The notes: a model not told the origin generated them from the letters alone. 64,000 nucleotides of DNA from Pegoplata infirma (GCA_963921195.1 OY992537.1:129416694-129480693); one strand, 5' to 3'. Shown: positions 33,726 through 45,125, counted from the first letter of the stretch. Numbers and translations: made by a program.

Positions 33726-34828
33726 CAGTGCTGCCAGGCTTTTTTTTTGAAAAATCGTCAAAATTTGGAAAAAAAATCGTCAAAATCGTCAAAAGTTAAA
33801 AAAAAAGTCGTCAAAAAATCGTCACTTTAAAAATTGTTAAAAACACATTTTTTGATACATTAAAATTTTAAAACGCACAATAAGATTTTTTTCTATTCAC
33901 TTTTGTTTAATGAATTTTGTAAATTTACATACACAAAATATTTTTTAGCTAAATAAAAAGGAATTTCTTTAAAACAAGTGACAAAATAGTTGAAAGTCAT
34001 TCGCTTAATAACAACAAAATCTAGAACATTCGATTTTTCATTTGTTTCAACAGGCAGCAACATTCGATTTTAACTGCTGATAAAATATCATTAAATCTTA
34101 AACAAATAAAATTTCTTACATTTATTTTTACTATAGAAAACAAACTACAAGTGTTATTTGTTTTAGAACTTTACAGCGCTTCAAAGACACCGTTAAGACC
34201 CACGGAAAAATAATGTTTTTTCGGGCACTTTTTTCAGATTTTAAAAAACTCACCTTTTTGGAGCTAAAAAATGAGCCTTCGAAACACCCCAAAAAACTGA
34301 CTCAAAAGAGCTTAAAATGAACGTATCAAGTATTTTGTTTGAAAATTTATCGATATAGACTCCAATAATTTTCTGAGTTTTAGTTTTTGAGTCTAAAAAG
34401 AGGGATCTTTTGGATGAATCGTTTTCATACAAAAATTTTAAATATTTGCTCTATTTTTGGAGTCATTGGAGAGTATGTTTGTTCACTACGAATTCAAATA
34501 TTAAAAAATAAGATTTCTCATTTTAAAATAGCAACAATTAAAATAAAATTAAATGAATAATCATTTTATTTTCATACAGAGCAAAAATGAATGACTTTAA
34601 AACGAAATAATTTTTTAAGTGCAGTAATATTTCTAAAAGAAAATGAAATGTAAATTTGTGTCTTTCTTCTGTGTTTTATTTTAATAGAATTTCATTTAAT
34701 TTTTGTTTTCAAACCATTGATTAAATTTTGAGTTACAAAAAATCGTCAAAAATCGTTAGTCGTCATTTTGCAAAATTTCATGAAAAAATCGTCAAAATGA
34801 CGAAAAATCGTCACTTCTGGCAGCACTG
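33726..34828. mobile_element. hAT-type element B, AAATCGTCA family
   Basis: Termini CAGTGCTGCCAGGCTTTT and the complement of CAGTGCTGCCAGAAGTG; perfect 8-bp duplication TGGGCCAT at 33718-33725 and 34829-34836. AAATCGTCA words crowd 33750-33825 and 34738-34815. Same family as hAT A (2271-2984) but with a longer, different interior. No transposase. Confidence 0.93.
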
Positions 34829-34839
34829 TGGGCCATATC

Positions 34840-35941
34840 CATGGACGTATACAGGGGGTGGACACAGGGGGCACGTGCCCCCCCCCCTTTTCGATTTGAA
34901 AATTTTTTAAATTTTTTACACAAAAATGCATTATACAAAAAAATATTCAAAAGTTTCTAAATATTTTGATTTTAAAAGAAAAGATTTTTTTCTTTTATAA
35001 AAACTATTGAGTTTGAAATAATTTCGTTTCTAAAAAGTCATTTATACCGAAAAATCAGTAAAATATTATCAAATAAAAATTGTGCATCAGAATCATGAAA
35101 ATTAATTTTTACAAAACAATTTTCAAACAACAAGACAAGGAAAGTATCTCAACCCTTATGAACCGATTTCCCTAAAACTTAAAAGACGATTTTAAATTTA
35201 CACATCTTCATGAAAAAAAAAAGATTTAACGAAGCTAAATTTTTACAAGGTTGTGCCCCCGTTGAATAGGCATTAAAAACCATTTATTCTCATATGGAAA
35301 CATCATATAGTTTCTTGGAAAGAAATGGCTGAAAAATCAAAAAAATCCCCGATGTGGCCAATGAGCCACCGCAACCTTAGAATTGTTTCTTTTATATGAG
35401 GGGTTCTTCGTCAACTTTTTAAACTCTGGTTTTTGTGGTCGCTTAAGAAGAATCTGAAGCTAAAATTTTAAAATTCAAAATGGCGGATCCAACATGGCGA
35501 CAAATAAATTTAAAAAATAAACCGATTTGCTTGAAACTTTTTATACCCGAGTTTTAGGTGTCGCTAAATAAGAATCTGAAGTTAGGTTTTCGAATGGCAG
35601 ATTCAAATTTAGGAACCCAACAAACAGGCGCGAAAAGAGTTTTGAGTGAATCTGGTATTTTTTTAAAAAAAATTATAACCATGTTGGATCCGACATTTTG
35701 AATTTTAAAAATCCAACTGCAAATTCTTCTTAAGCGACTTCAAGAACCCATGTATGAAGAATTTTAAGCATTTCTATTTGTACAAAATTGAGCGCCATAT
35801 TGCATCCGCCATATTGAAATTCAAAACCGCCACTCGGGTAGGTAGGTTATGGGTGTAGTTGAAAATAAATATTAATAGGCGATGACGAAAAAATTTTTGT
35901 CAATTGTGCCCCCCGTTTTCAAATTCCTGGATACGTCGCTG
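34840..35941. mobile_element. hAT-type element R with GGGGGC subterminal blocks
   Basis: Left end CATGGACGTATACAGGGGG, right end complement CAGCGACGTATCCAGG; perfect 8-bp duplication GCCATATC at 34832-34839 and 35942-35949. GTGCCCCCC occurs under both ends. The interior has inverted copies of AATCTGAAG/TCTTAAGCGAC and AATGGCGGATCC blocks (35400-35800). It shares end structure with the hAT at 53979-55950 (CGTATxCAGG). Its target overlaps the right duplication of hAT B. Confidence 0.92.
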
Positions 35942-36224
35942 GCCATATCATAGAGTACAGAACAATAAGAGGTATCATGGGCGAAGGATTGGAGTGTGGT
36001 CTACCTCCAGTGGGGAGTCGGTAGATCTCCTTCTAAGCACACATTTTCTGGGAAATTCCCTGACGCAGTTTCAAGATTTAGGTCGTTCTGACGCCCAAGC
36101 ATACGAAAATGCTTTAAGGCCTCAAGCCCTTTAAATCCCCGTGACCTATTGTTATAATCCCGGTTGTGATGCAGCCCATACAGACTATATAACCCCTTGG
36201 TGTATATTCTCTAGACAGCATGCA

Positions 36225-36966
36225 CACTCAAAAAAAAAACCTTGTAAAATTACAAGAAAAGTTTGTAACTTTTTTCTTCTTCTTCTTATTCCTTTAACTC
36301 CCAGTGAAGCATAGGGCCTCAACATAGCTTCGCCATTCTCCTCTATCTCGAGCGATGATTTTTGACCGGTTGAAATTGTATCCAATTTTTTCATATCATC
36401 TTCAATAGTTCGTCTCCATGTATGCTTTGGCTTTCCTCGTTTCCTGCTACCTTCCGGGTTCCAATCTAGAGCTTGTCCGCATATTTCTGTTGGTGATTTC
36501 CGCAGAGTGTGACCAATCCAATTCCATCGTCTCTTTTAATTTTTTTCTTTTGCTACCTCCTATTTGACAAGAATTCCTTGTTATTTTACCAGCTTTTTAC
36601 CAATAATTTTGTAATTTTTTACCAAAAAAAATTGTAAATTTGCAATTTTTTGACGCGATAAATCTTACAAGGAGGTTTCGCAACTTTACTAGATTTTTTG
36701 CTACATATTTTATTTTTACTAGAATTCCTAGTAAAATTACACGATTTTTTGCAATTTTACAAGATTTTTACCAATTAAATTGTAAATTTACAATGTTTTT
36801 GGCGAAATAAAACTTACAAGAAATTGTCTTAAATTTACTAGATACAAAAAAAAAATGTAAATTTCGATAGAAAATTTTTTGTTAAAAAACGAGGAAAACT
36901 GTCAAATATTGGTAAAATTGGATTACGAAACTTTTTCTAGTAATTTGACAATTTTTTTTTTTAATG
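36225..36966. mobile_element. Tc1-like MITE T (CACTCAAAA group)
   Basis: Left end CACTCAAAAAAAAAACC then TTGTAAAATTACAAG. The right end TTTTTTTTTTAATG is a decayed complement of the left and is followed by TA. The interior has the same TTTGTAAATTTACAA vocabulary as MITE F and the repeat at 23426-25160. It is interrupted by a short LINE piece at 36264-36541. Confidence 0.6.
36264..36541 (-). pseudogene. 5'-truncated RTE-type LINE, C-terminal end only
   Basis: The minus strand encodes [20 protein letters not shown], then [18 protein letters not shown], which matches the C-terminal end of the intact RTE protein (residues ~905-945 of the 9694-12642 CDS). A (AAG)n-like tail at the low-coordinate end marks the 3' end. 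About 0.28 kb remains, so this is a dead-on-arrival copy of a related family. Confidence 0.8.
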
Positions 36967-36968
36967 TA

Positions 36969-37860
36969 AACAGGTCTTATATTCCTTTGAATTGTAGGGA
37001 TGCCAAAGTCGTGTTTATCCCGAAGGCTGGGAAAAGTTCCCACACAGTTCCCAAGTATTTCAGACCAATTAGTTTTTCTTTGTTTTTTATTAAAGACAAT
37101 GAAACCAATTATAGACTCGTATTTGCGTAGAGTGATTGACCCGAGCGAGGGTAGATCAACGGAAACAGCTTTTCATGAGCTCGTTGTTACCGTCGAGAGA
37201 TAGCTTTTAGTAAAGGAGTACACTATGGTTCTTGATATAGAGACATATTTTAATAATTTCATCCCTGAACGGATAATTGTGGCATTATCTGGTCTGGGAG
37301 TGAGGCGTGTGATCGTTTTACTGGTGGAAAAACTTCTTGCTAACAGACGTACATATAACGTCTGTATTGAGAGCGTCCATCATATCTCGGTTTGTATATA
37401 GAGGTACACCCCAGGAAGGTATCCTTTCGCTAATTCTTTGGAACCTGCCACTGAATTCAACGCTGCTCTCTCTAGAAGCACGTGGTTGTCATATTGTTGT
37501 AACGTCATCACATTCTGCTGACTCGTTTATGTCTAAATCCAAACCGAAATAGCGGTAAATTAAAGGCACCTGCCAACATTAGAGACATTCTTCACGGTTC
37601 ACTGAAAGATATGTCTAAATGAGCAAGACACTATGGGCTGAGAGTTAATCCAAGTAAAACCTGCTATTTCTCTGGAAGGCACTGAATCGTCTTCTCAGAT
37701 GGAAGTTCACTTTCAGGCGTAATATTGAGAAACGGGTGAGAAGGACAACGATTGTTTTATTTCCCTGTAAAAGGGAAGGGTTGCGTGCAACTCTGCTGTA
37801 TGGAATCAATTTCTTGTGGTCTGGTTTATAGAAAAGTGAAAATGTGTCTTTATCACTCAT
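36969..37860 (+). pseudogene. LINE-alpha reverse transcriptase relic
   Basis: Readable across frameshifts: CRDAKVVFIPKAGKSSHTVP, FRPIS, LLKTMKPIIDSYLRRVI (fingers/palm start), LANRRTYNV, YRGTPQEGILSLILWNLPLN (the GxPQGxxLSPxLW motif, with G-to-E and P-to-L changes), LEARGCHIV and LRVNPSKTCYF. The YADD box is not recognisable. It clearly derives from an RNase H-bearing LOA/R1-like LINE but cannot encode a functional enzyme. Confidence 0.8.
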
Positions 37861-38217
37861 TAAAAGATTTAAGTTACTACATGTAGTTATGTATTACTAC
37901 ATGTATGTTAGTTTTTTTTTTAACTACAAACAACAACTTTTGTTAGTTATTTTAAGTCGTTACTTCGAACAACTTACAAAAAAGTGCTGTAATGTAGTAA
38001 TAAAAAAAAGAAAAAAACTATTACTAATGATTATTTTATTTTTTTACTGTATATGTTAGTTGTTTTTACTACAAATGTTAGTTGTTATTACTACATAGTC
38101 AGTTGTTTTTTGTCAGTTAAAATAACTGTCAGGTTAGGTTAGGGTGGCGGTGTACGATTTACACCTCGCATAGACCTTTTGGTCCATAGCGATACCACAA
38201 AACTTTTTTTTTTTTTC

Positions 38218-39147
38218 CTAGCGGCGCAAGTTAAACACGTTCAAAGTCATTGCGAATCTCTTTAATATTCTAAGATCCATTCGCGTTATATCCTCCAAAG
38301 TATTAAAGCTTATCTGACCAGTAATCGATCGGCGACTTCTTGCCACCGCTGGACAGTGACAAAGTATGTGTTCTATCGTTTCATCTACTCCTGGTGAGCC
38401 GCATCTTTTATAACTGGCGTCCGGGATGAGTCTAATATTCTTAGCATGAATGCCGATGAGACAGTGACCAGTTATTATTCCCGTCAGAGCTCCACATTCC
38501 CTTCTCGTAAGTGATGAAAGGTATTCAGTTTTCCCTTGGTCATAAGTTGGCCATAAAGTTCTGCTGATTTTGCATGTTGTTAGTTGTCCCCACTTCCTGT
38601 TCGCTACTGCAACATTTATGGAATCCCGTCTTTTTTTGAAGTGTTGGAGCGGTGGTGAAACTAGCACCGTGGTACCAAAACCATCAGCTCCAAGTTTCGC
38701 GAGTTCGTCTGCCCTTTCATTTCCCTGTATTCCGTTGTGTCCTGGTACCCATAATAAATTAACCTGGTTGTGTTGACACAACGTCTCCAAGTTCTCGTAA
38801 CATTGTAAAACTATTTTAGATTTGATATAATAACCTTGAAGCGCCTTTAAAGCGGCCTGGCTATCCACGTAAAAATTTATGGTTGCTTCCCTGGTTTCCT
38901 CGATATGTTCCACAGCCTTAGTTATTGCAACTATTTCAGCTTGAAATATGCTCGAGTCCAAAGGCAGATTAAACGAAAAGTTCTGGTTTAGCTCCACGTT
39001 TGTAAAACCAGCTCCCACTCCATGTGTTTGTTTCGATCCATCGGTAAATATATTCATGGTGTTTGCAGGGGTGTCCTGCCAGTTAGACCAATATTCTCGA
39101 GTCGGAAATTTTACTTCATATTTCCGGTCGAAAAATAGCTTGGGCAC
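38218..39147 (-). pseudogene. LINE-beta RNase H and C-terminal zinc-knuckle region, 309 codons open
   Basis: The frame encodes a full RNase HI fold: D36 in IFTDGSK, E71 in FQAEIVAI, D95 in FYVDSQAAL, H137 in WVPGHNG and D147 in ERADELAKLGA. All catalytic acidic residues are intact. RxC-x10-H-x2-C-x-C (RCGSPGVDETIEHILCHC, 248-265) is the usual C-terminal Cys/His cluster. In the intact element this removes template RNA during reverse transcription. Here it is cut off from the RT by the SINE and lacks its upstream part, so it is a fragment despite being open. Confidence 0.88.
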
Positions 39148-39161
39148 TATGTAATCCGAGT

Positions 39162-39403
39162 GGGGGCCCCTGTAGGCTAGTTGGTAGCGGGGCCCCTGTA
39201 GGCTAGTTGGTAGCGTGCTAGCCTTTGAAACTGGGGGTCGTGGGTTCGATTCCCACCAGAGCCCTTGGTTTTTTCGCTACAATGAGACGACGGTCGTTGT
39301 TACCAGTTCTCGTTTAGGTTGAAGTTATTAAAAATGTTTTGTTATTAAATGTAAAAACAATTAAATAAAATACTTGATCAAAGGATCAAAATTATTATTA
39401 TTA
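39162..39403 (+). mobile_element. tRNA-headed SINE, copy 1
   Basis: It is flanked by a perfect 14-bp duplication TATGTAATCCGAGT (39148-39161 and 39404-39417). The head has an A box (TAGGCTAGTTGGTAGCG) and a B box (GGTTCGATTCC) within GTCGTGGGTTCGATTCCCAC. An unrelated body and an ATT-repeat tail follow. The first 26 bases of the head are duplicated in tandem (39163-39188 and 39189-39214), giving two A boxes. It splits the LINE-beta coding region. Confidence 0.93.
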
Positions 39404-39850
39404 TATGTAATCCGAGTCAATACTGTTTATATTGTTCATGTTACTGTGTCCAAAGTTGCGAAACTTGAACCAATTTGATTCTTTGAGTCTGAGGCAGGCC
39501 TCATAAAAACCTCACCTTTTGCAAAGACGTCAATTGGTATAAAGTGCAATAACGCATCAATAGAGTTGGCCGATGTTGTTCTCAAAGCGCCTGTGATACT
39601 ACGTCCCATAAGCCGTTGAAGTCTTTGGAACTGGTTTAGTATCGCACTCCTTTCAAGTGCCTTATACCAGACTAACACTCCGTAAAGTAAGATTGGTCTT
39701 ACCACTGAAGTATAAATCCAATACTCTAGGCTCTAAACCCCATGTCATACCAAACATGTTCTTACATGCGTAAGCATTGTTAGCCTTCTTAATTTTCTCA
39801 ACCGTGTTAGTTTTCCAAGAGAGCTTACTGTCCAAAATCACTCCTAAAAA
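39404..39850 (-). pseudogene. LINE-beta RT C-terminal relic
   Basis: Minus-strand coding for SKLSWKTNTVEKIKKANNAY, then MTWGLEPRVLD, VVRPILLYGVLVWYKALERS and GRSITGALRTTSANS precedes the RNase H region. Frameshifts occur between these blocks. It matches 45644-46600 of the second LINE-beta copy almost block for block. Confidence 0.8.
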
Positions 39851-39935
39851 AAAATAACTGTCATTGTAAGTTCTTTTAACTAAAAAAATAGTTAGCCCCT
39901 AAACAACTTACAAAGTAGTTATTTTAACTACGTTT

Positions 39936-40640
39936 GGCTCGAAGTTTGCCAAATCATTCCAGCCTGACAGTCAGGCCACGGTCAAGTCCCTGGAGTTAAT
40001 ATTTCTGAAAACAATATCTGCCCTTAATTGCCGCTTGTCTTAAAATGAGATAGTCAAGCGGTTTGACATATGACTCATCTGGGTCCCAGGGAACAAATAT
40101 ATTCCAGGGAATTGCAAAGTCGATGAGTTTGCAAGACTGAGAACTACCTTACAGGTTCCAACAGAATTGGAATGTGTTGGTATGCCTCTAGAAACTTGCA
40201 AGCAAAATCTACGGCTATGTTACGTGGCGGAGACTCATCAGAGATGGGCATATGGATGGACGTGTGAGACTACTAGACAGATTTGGGCTTCGTTTAATTA
40301 GAAGCACACAACTGAGCTGATATCGCCTCCAAGAGAAAAGAAAGATTTAATTTGCCGTCCAATGACTTTTGCAGGACTTCCATGGATGAGGAGGAGTTGC
40401 AAAATATCGAACACTTTATCTGCCATTGCGCGTCACTTTCTGGTCAGAGACTTGCTTCACTGGGATCTGGGGAGCAGCACGTTTTTTTTGGTTTGTTGTA
40501 TGTTTAAACTAAATATCTTAGGAGTTTCATAAGGAGCTAAATTTTGTTTAACGGCAGGGACTAGTAGGGTATCCCCTTACCGTCCCGTGGTGTCACAACG
40601 GAGTGGTGTCAGAGTCTGCGTTTACCAAATTAGGGCAAAA
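39936..40640 (+). pseudogene. LINE-alpha RNase H / C-terminal relic
   Basis: Across frameshifts one reads a WVPG-like RNase H piece (near 40080), TLQVPTELECVGMPLETC, then DEEELQNIEHFICHCASLSG, the C-terminal Cys/His cluster seen in LOA/R1-type LINEs. The same order is found on the minus strand at 57700-58214. Confidence 0.7.
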
Positions 40641-40759
40641 ACCAAAAGACATTGATCATTCGTTCACGAACTGTTGAACGAAAACAAAAAAAAAATACCG
40701 ATTGAACTAGATGAACAACCTAGATCTTTAATCTCAAATGAACGAAATTAAGAACAAAA

Positions 40760-41021
40760 TTGAACGGTTAAGCACAAGTTTACTCCAGACTCTGAATAAG
40801 AAAACTTCTGACATTTGGCAAAAAATCGTTTGGGGGCCGTTCGTCATTACGTCGGAATGAGACTGACAAATGGGTTAACTGGTAAGATCGAACGATTAAG
40901 CACAAGTCTACTCCGGACTCTGAATAAGCACACTTCTGACGTTTGGCAAAAGATCCTTTGGGGGTACGTACGCCATCACGTCGGAGTGAGACTGACAAAC
41001 GGGTTATCGTTACAAACTGGT
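40760..41021. repeat. Two tandem copies of a ~125-bp unit
   Basis: TTAAGCACAAGT(T/C)TACTCC, GACTCTGAATAAG, ACTTCTGACxTTTGGCAAAA and GTCGGAxTGAGACTGACAAA appear once at 40768-40872 and again at 40893-41003. Copies differ by scattered substitutions, so the duplication is old. The small frames on both strands are repeat translations. Confidence 0.85.
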
Positions 41022-42537
41022 AACGTTGAGAACATAAACCAGCCAGTTCAAGAAAAATAATGTCAATTTCTTTTTTTGAAAGAAAAACTAAGTTTCCAGA
41101 TAATCTTCAAAGTGTTTTATCTATTTGCCCAAAAATCGTTAACACGACGAAAAATAATCCCGTTAGGCACCACTTAACCACATATATATTTCTCTTAGAG
41201 TATCTCTCTTGTGCCGTTCGTACATCAACGTCAGCTGCTCTGCTTCGGTGTTTTTTTTTTCTGGTTCGTGTCTTTTTCTAATTTTTGATATTCGTATATA
41301 GTGCAAATGCAGAAATTTTTGTTTATTTTTCTGTATTTGCATTTCCCACTCTGTCAGCAGTCTCTATGTCTCTCTCTCTCTTTGAAATTCTAATAAGTTT
41401 TAGTATTTCTCTGTGAATTTAATTAACTCATTTCTATTATTTTGTTAACCACTATTCTCTTTTTCTCTGCTTTAATCCAATTGGAATTTTATTTGCTTTT
41501 GAAAATTTTTATTTCATTTTCTTTAACGCATTTGCAATATGCAGCATTTTTACTGTATCCTTTTTATGTTGGATTTTCATTTAGCTTTTTCTACATATCC
41601 TGTTTCGTATGTATCTAGTACACATTTATGTATTTTGTGGTAATTTTATTTTCTACAAATTTTCATTAGTTTTTCCAATTGGTGACATTTTTATTTATTT
41701 ATTTTTGTTCTTTTGAAAAATATCACAAAGGGTTAAATTGCATGTTTTCCTTTTTTCCTGTATTTTTTATGCTTATAATGCATTATCCTTTACAATTTTG
41801 AAAAAAAGGGATTTGTAATGGGGTGAGTTTTGTGTATATTGAATATAAATCCCTGTTTTCGTGTTATGTTTCCCATATGCAAATTACAGGATTTTATGTT
41901 GAAATCTAGTTTTCAATAGAAAATACATACAATAATGCATAATAGAAATAAAATCTTTTCGATTTTATGATAATTCAGAAAAATATATCTATTGTTTAAT
42001 AAAAGTTAGTATTGTAATTAAGTTTTATTCAAAATGCTTTTAATTTTTTATTAAGAATAGCTTTTCTATTCATACAAAATTGCAACCGGATTACAGTAAA
42101 TCAAGTCCTTTGTAAATTATTACGAAAATAGTAGAAACCTTTGTACACTAAGAAAAAAAAATTTTTCAAATCAAGCAAAAACAATCTCAAATTAAAAAGA
42201 AAACAGTGACAAAAGTCAACAAACTTTGTTTTTGCTTAATTTGAAAATGTTTATTTTCATTTTTAAAATGGACGAATAAAAACTAAAGCTTTAAAATCAA
42301 AGTTGCTTCATTTTTAATTTAAAATTGAGAAATTTTTGATTTGAGGTTGATATAACTTTATTTTTATGTTGTTCCATTTTATTTTATTAATTAAAACAAT
42401 TTTTTTTTATTTTTAAAATAAACAATTTATTTAAAATTATATGCAGTTTTGTATAAGATTAGTGATTTGTTTTTTATGTGCAAACCAGTCAATGTAGCCT
42501 GGTAAAATGATAAACTCTGTAATCAGACTATATTATA
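41022..42537. other. A+T-rich spacer without recognised gene
   Basis: No frame or element is supported. A short TC-rich run (TCTCTCTCTC near 41370) and T-rich DNA dominate. Confidence 0.5.
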
Positions 42538-42839
42538 TACAGTGTATCACAAAAGTATTTTGCCTATGCAAAATATAATGAAATTCAATAAAAAACGCTA
42601 TAAAAAATATTTATGTTTAAAATAAAAATATGTTTTATTGAATATTAAATAAGGGAAGATTAAACTTTAATTCTGTATTTTAAACCACTTCATTTGAATT
42701 TTTCATTCATGAGATTTTTAGAAAAATATCGAATTGTCTCTTATTTTTCAGCTCACAAAAGTATTTTGCTTTTTTAATTTTAATAAATCATTTTGTAAAT
42801 TTATTAAAAAAATTAACAATTTTAATATTTTGAATGGTA

Positions 42840-43467
42840 TTTATTGTTAGCCAGAACTGATTCCAGACGTCTGGGCATTGATTCCACTAAATTCTAAAAT
42901 TTTTGGAAAGGTATTTTGTACCGTTCTTCTTCCAAAGGTTTTTTTAAAGTAGTTTTTATTGAAATGTTGTGCTACAGGATTTTTTCGTCCAAATGATCAC
43001 AAAGATTTTTGATAGGATTTCTGTCGGGACTTTGGGGTGGTGTTGCCTGATGTTTAATGTTGTATAAAAACCACTTTTTAACGTCAAAAGCTGTGTGTTT
43101 TGGCTCATTATCACGTTGGAAGTAAATCTCATTTCGCGATATCCCCATTTTTTCAGCACTGGCATGTTCATTTTTCCTCAAAAAGGACAAATCTCTACAT
43201 GACTATCCATAGCTTCATCAATAAACACCTACTGGCCCATTTCAAGGCCGACATAAAGTCCTCAACCATCCTAGAACAAACAGCATATTTTACCGTTGAT
43301 ATTCTATTTTTTATATTTAACGATTCATTTAGCAATCGCAAGACCATACGTCGATCATCACACCCAAAAATGTTAAATTTGGTTTCGTCACTGCACATTT
43401 GAGCTTTCCAAAACTTTATTGCGTCAGATGGACGACTTATGGTCTGGCGAAAGCCAAATAAATCCTT
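42840..43467 (-). pseudogene. Tc1-type transposase relic, left arm
   Basis: The minus strand shows FKDLFGFRQTISRPSDAIKF, CSDETKFNIFGCDDRRMV (first catalytic Asp block), SALKWASRCLLMKLWIVM, then, in other frames, RDNEPKHTAFDVKKWFLYNI (second Asp block) and PQSPDRNPIKNLCDHLDEKI (the DxE/N-P-I-E-N-L-W block, E replaced by K). The DNA-binding N-terminus is absent. Frameshifts separate the blocks. Confidence 0.85.
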
Positions 43468-43930
43468 AAATATAAAAAATAAAAGATTAACTGTAAAACA
43501 TGATGGTGGTTCTCTGGTGGTGTAGGGCTGTATGTCGGCCTTGAAATGGGCCAGTTGGTGTTTATTGATGAAAATATGGATAGTCGTGTTGAGATTTATC
43601 CTTTTTGAGGAAACATTAACATGCCAGTGCTGAACAAATGGGGCTATCGCGAAATGGGTTTTACTTACAACGTGATAATGAGCCAAATCACACAGCTTTT
43701 GACGTTAAAAAGTGGTTTTTATATAACACCAAACATCTGGCAACACCACCACAAAGTCCCGACATTAATCCTTTTGAAAATCTTTGGGCTCATTTGGACA
43801 AAGAAATCATGTAACACAACATTTTAATAAAAACTACTTTAAAACAAGCATCGGAAGTAGAATGGTACAAAATAATTATTAAAAAATGTTTGAATTTAGT
43901 GGAATCAATGCCCAGACGTCTAGAATTAGT
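43468..43930 (+). pseudogene. Tc1-type transposase relic, right arm
   Basis: On the plus strand the inverted copy reads LKWASWCLLMKIW-like sequence near 43540, then across frames DNEPNHTAFDVKKWFLYNTK and PPQSPDINPFENLWAHLDKE. Here the glutamate of the third catalytic block is kept (FENLW), unlike the left arm. Frameshifts make it non-functional. Confidence 0.8.
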
Positions 43931-44251
43931 TCTGGCTAACAATAAATACAATTATAAATATTAAAATTGTCAATTTTTTTAATAAATTTACAAAATGATA
44001 TATTAAAATTAAAAAAGCAAAATACTTTTGTGAGCTGAAAAATAAGAGACAATTTGATATTTTTTTAAAAATCTCATGCATGAAAAATTAAAATGAAGTG
44101 TTTTAAAATACAGAATTAAAGTTTAATCTTCCCTTATTTAATATTCAATAAAACATATATTTATTTTTAAACATAAATATTTTTTTATATCGTTTTTTTA
44201 TTAAATTTCATTATATTTTGCATATGCAAAATACTTTTGTGATACACTGTA

Positions 44252-45021
44252 TATATATTAGTTCCCGTGGTTCCTATAAGGAGCATAGGGCCATGAAATC
44301 AGACTATATTGACTGTGGTAAAAACTTATATTACTTAAAAATTTCACTTTTATACTTAACCTCTTAAACTTAATAATTTTATTGTTATCCTCTCCGGGAA
44401 TTGAATTGTAAAGTTCATTTTATAATTATCATCAATTACTATTTCCAAAGAAACCAAAGAAGCCCCTAAACCAAAGAAGAACAAACTCGTGTTAGATATA
44501 AAAAAAAAAACATATTAAACTTTATAACTTACCATTACTTATAGATATTTTCCTCAAACTTATATTTTTTACAGATGTATAGTATATCTTATGGATTATT
44601 CCTTATTTAACAAAAATTTCCATTTTTTTTGCAAAAATTAAGCCATGACGCAATAGATTTTTTAAAAATTGAACATGTTCAAATTGAAAGTGTTCACAAC
44701 TAAAATTAAAATTGTTTAACATCAAATTGAAAATGAAACAATATTGTTTATAAAATGAAAATTTGAATTGACAATAATTCAAATTTGTAACGGGTTTTTA
44801 CGACAGCATAATAAATTTAAAATTATTCATCTTTAAATTGAGAGGTTAACAAATTTAAAACAAAAATATTTATTTTTAAATCAACATACTTCAGTATAAA
44901 AAATAAAATTTTTTGAAAATAATGTAGTATTTTTAAATCAAAAATGAAAATTTTTGATTTGAGTATGCATTTTTCCCTCAGTGTAGAAAATTTGTTTCAT
45001 ATTAGTGGGACCCAAATAATT
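44252..45021. other. A+T-rich spacer
   Basis: No gene is visible. TCAGACTATATT words flank the Tc1 palindrome on both sides (42526, 44299), hinting at a local duplication. Confidence 0.45.
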
Positions 45022-45125
45022 CACTCAAAATAATTACTCTGGTAGGTTAGGTTTGGGGTGGCCGAGCTCAAAATTTTGAACTCCTCGCATAGATTGGCTG
45101 GTCCATAGCAATACCACATGTTCCT

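Larger units (their letters stand above)
38132..39850 (-). mobile_element. LINE-beta copy 1, 5'-truncated
   Basis: The insertion is flanked by a perfect 13-bp duplication AAAATAACTGTCA (38119-38131 and 39851-39863). Its 3' end on the minus strand is CCACCCTAACCTAACC with no poly(A). Coding order on the minus strand is RT thumb (VVRPILLYGVLVWYKALER, RSITGALRTTSANSIDALL), RNase H, then a Cys/His C-terminus. A tRNA-headed SINE interrupts it at 39162-39403. The 5' truncation is typical of LINE insertions. Confidence 0.92.
37870..39935. repeat. TAGTT/ACAAC-rich repeat, copy 2, carrying LINE-beta
   Basis: Sequence left (37870-38131) and right (39851-39935) of LINE-beta consists of TTACTACATGTAGTT, TAACTACAAAC and AGTTAAAATAACTGTCA words, as in 520-985. 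Taken together they form one interrupted repeat inserted into LINE-alpha. Exact ends are uncertain. Confidence 0.5.
35950..40640 (+). mobile_element. LINE-alpha copy 1 (LOA/R1-like), decayed and interrupted
   Basis: Three plus-strand pieces are collinear parts of one LINE: an endonuclease-RT linker (35950-36224), the reverse transcriptase (36969-37860) and an RNase H/C-terminal part (39936-40640). They are separated by MITE T (36225-36966) and by a TAGTT-rich repeat that itself carries LINE-beta (37870-39935). The 3' zone has GGGTATCCCCTTACCGTCCC, then GTGTCACAACGGAG. All frames are broken. Confidence 0.7.
42540..44249. mobile_element. Palindromic Tc1-like element
   Basis: Ends CAGTGTATCACAAAAGTATT on both strands, flanked by TA at 42538-42539 and 44250-44251. 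The two halves are inverted copies over their whole length, with the left arm extending ~150 bases further toward the centre. Each half is a 3' portion of a Tc1-type transposase reading inward to outward, so the element is a fold-back built from two transposase halves, not a simple gene with short TIRs. Confidence 0.9.

Noticed and set aside
38570..39154. Plus-strand frames of 68 codons
   Set aside because: They are the antisense of the LINE-beta RNase H region.
43100..43402. Plus-strand 100-codon frame and the minus-strand 163-codon frame as separate genes
   Set aside because: Both fall in the palindromic Tc1 element; part of the minus frame is antisense to the right arm and only its Tc1-like section has meaning.
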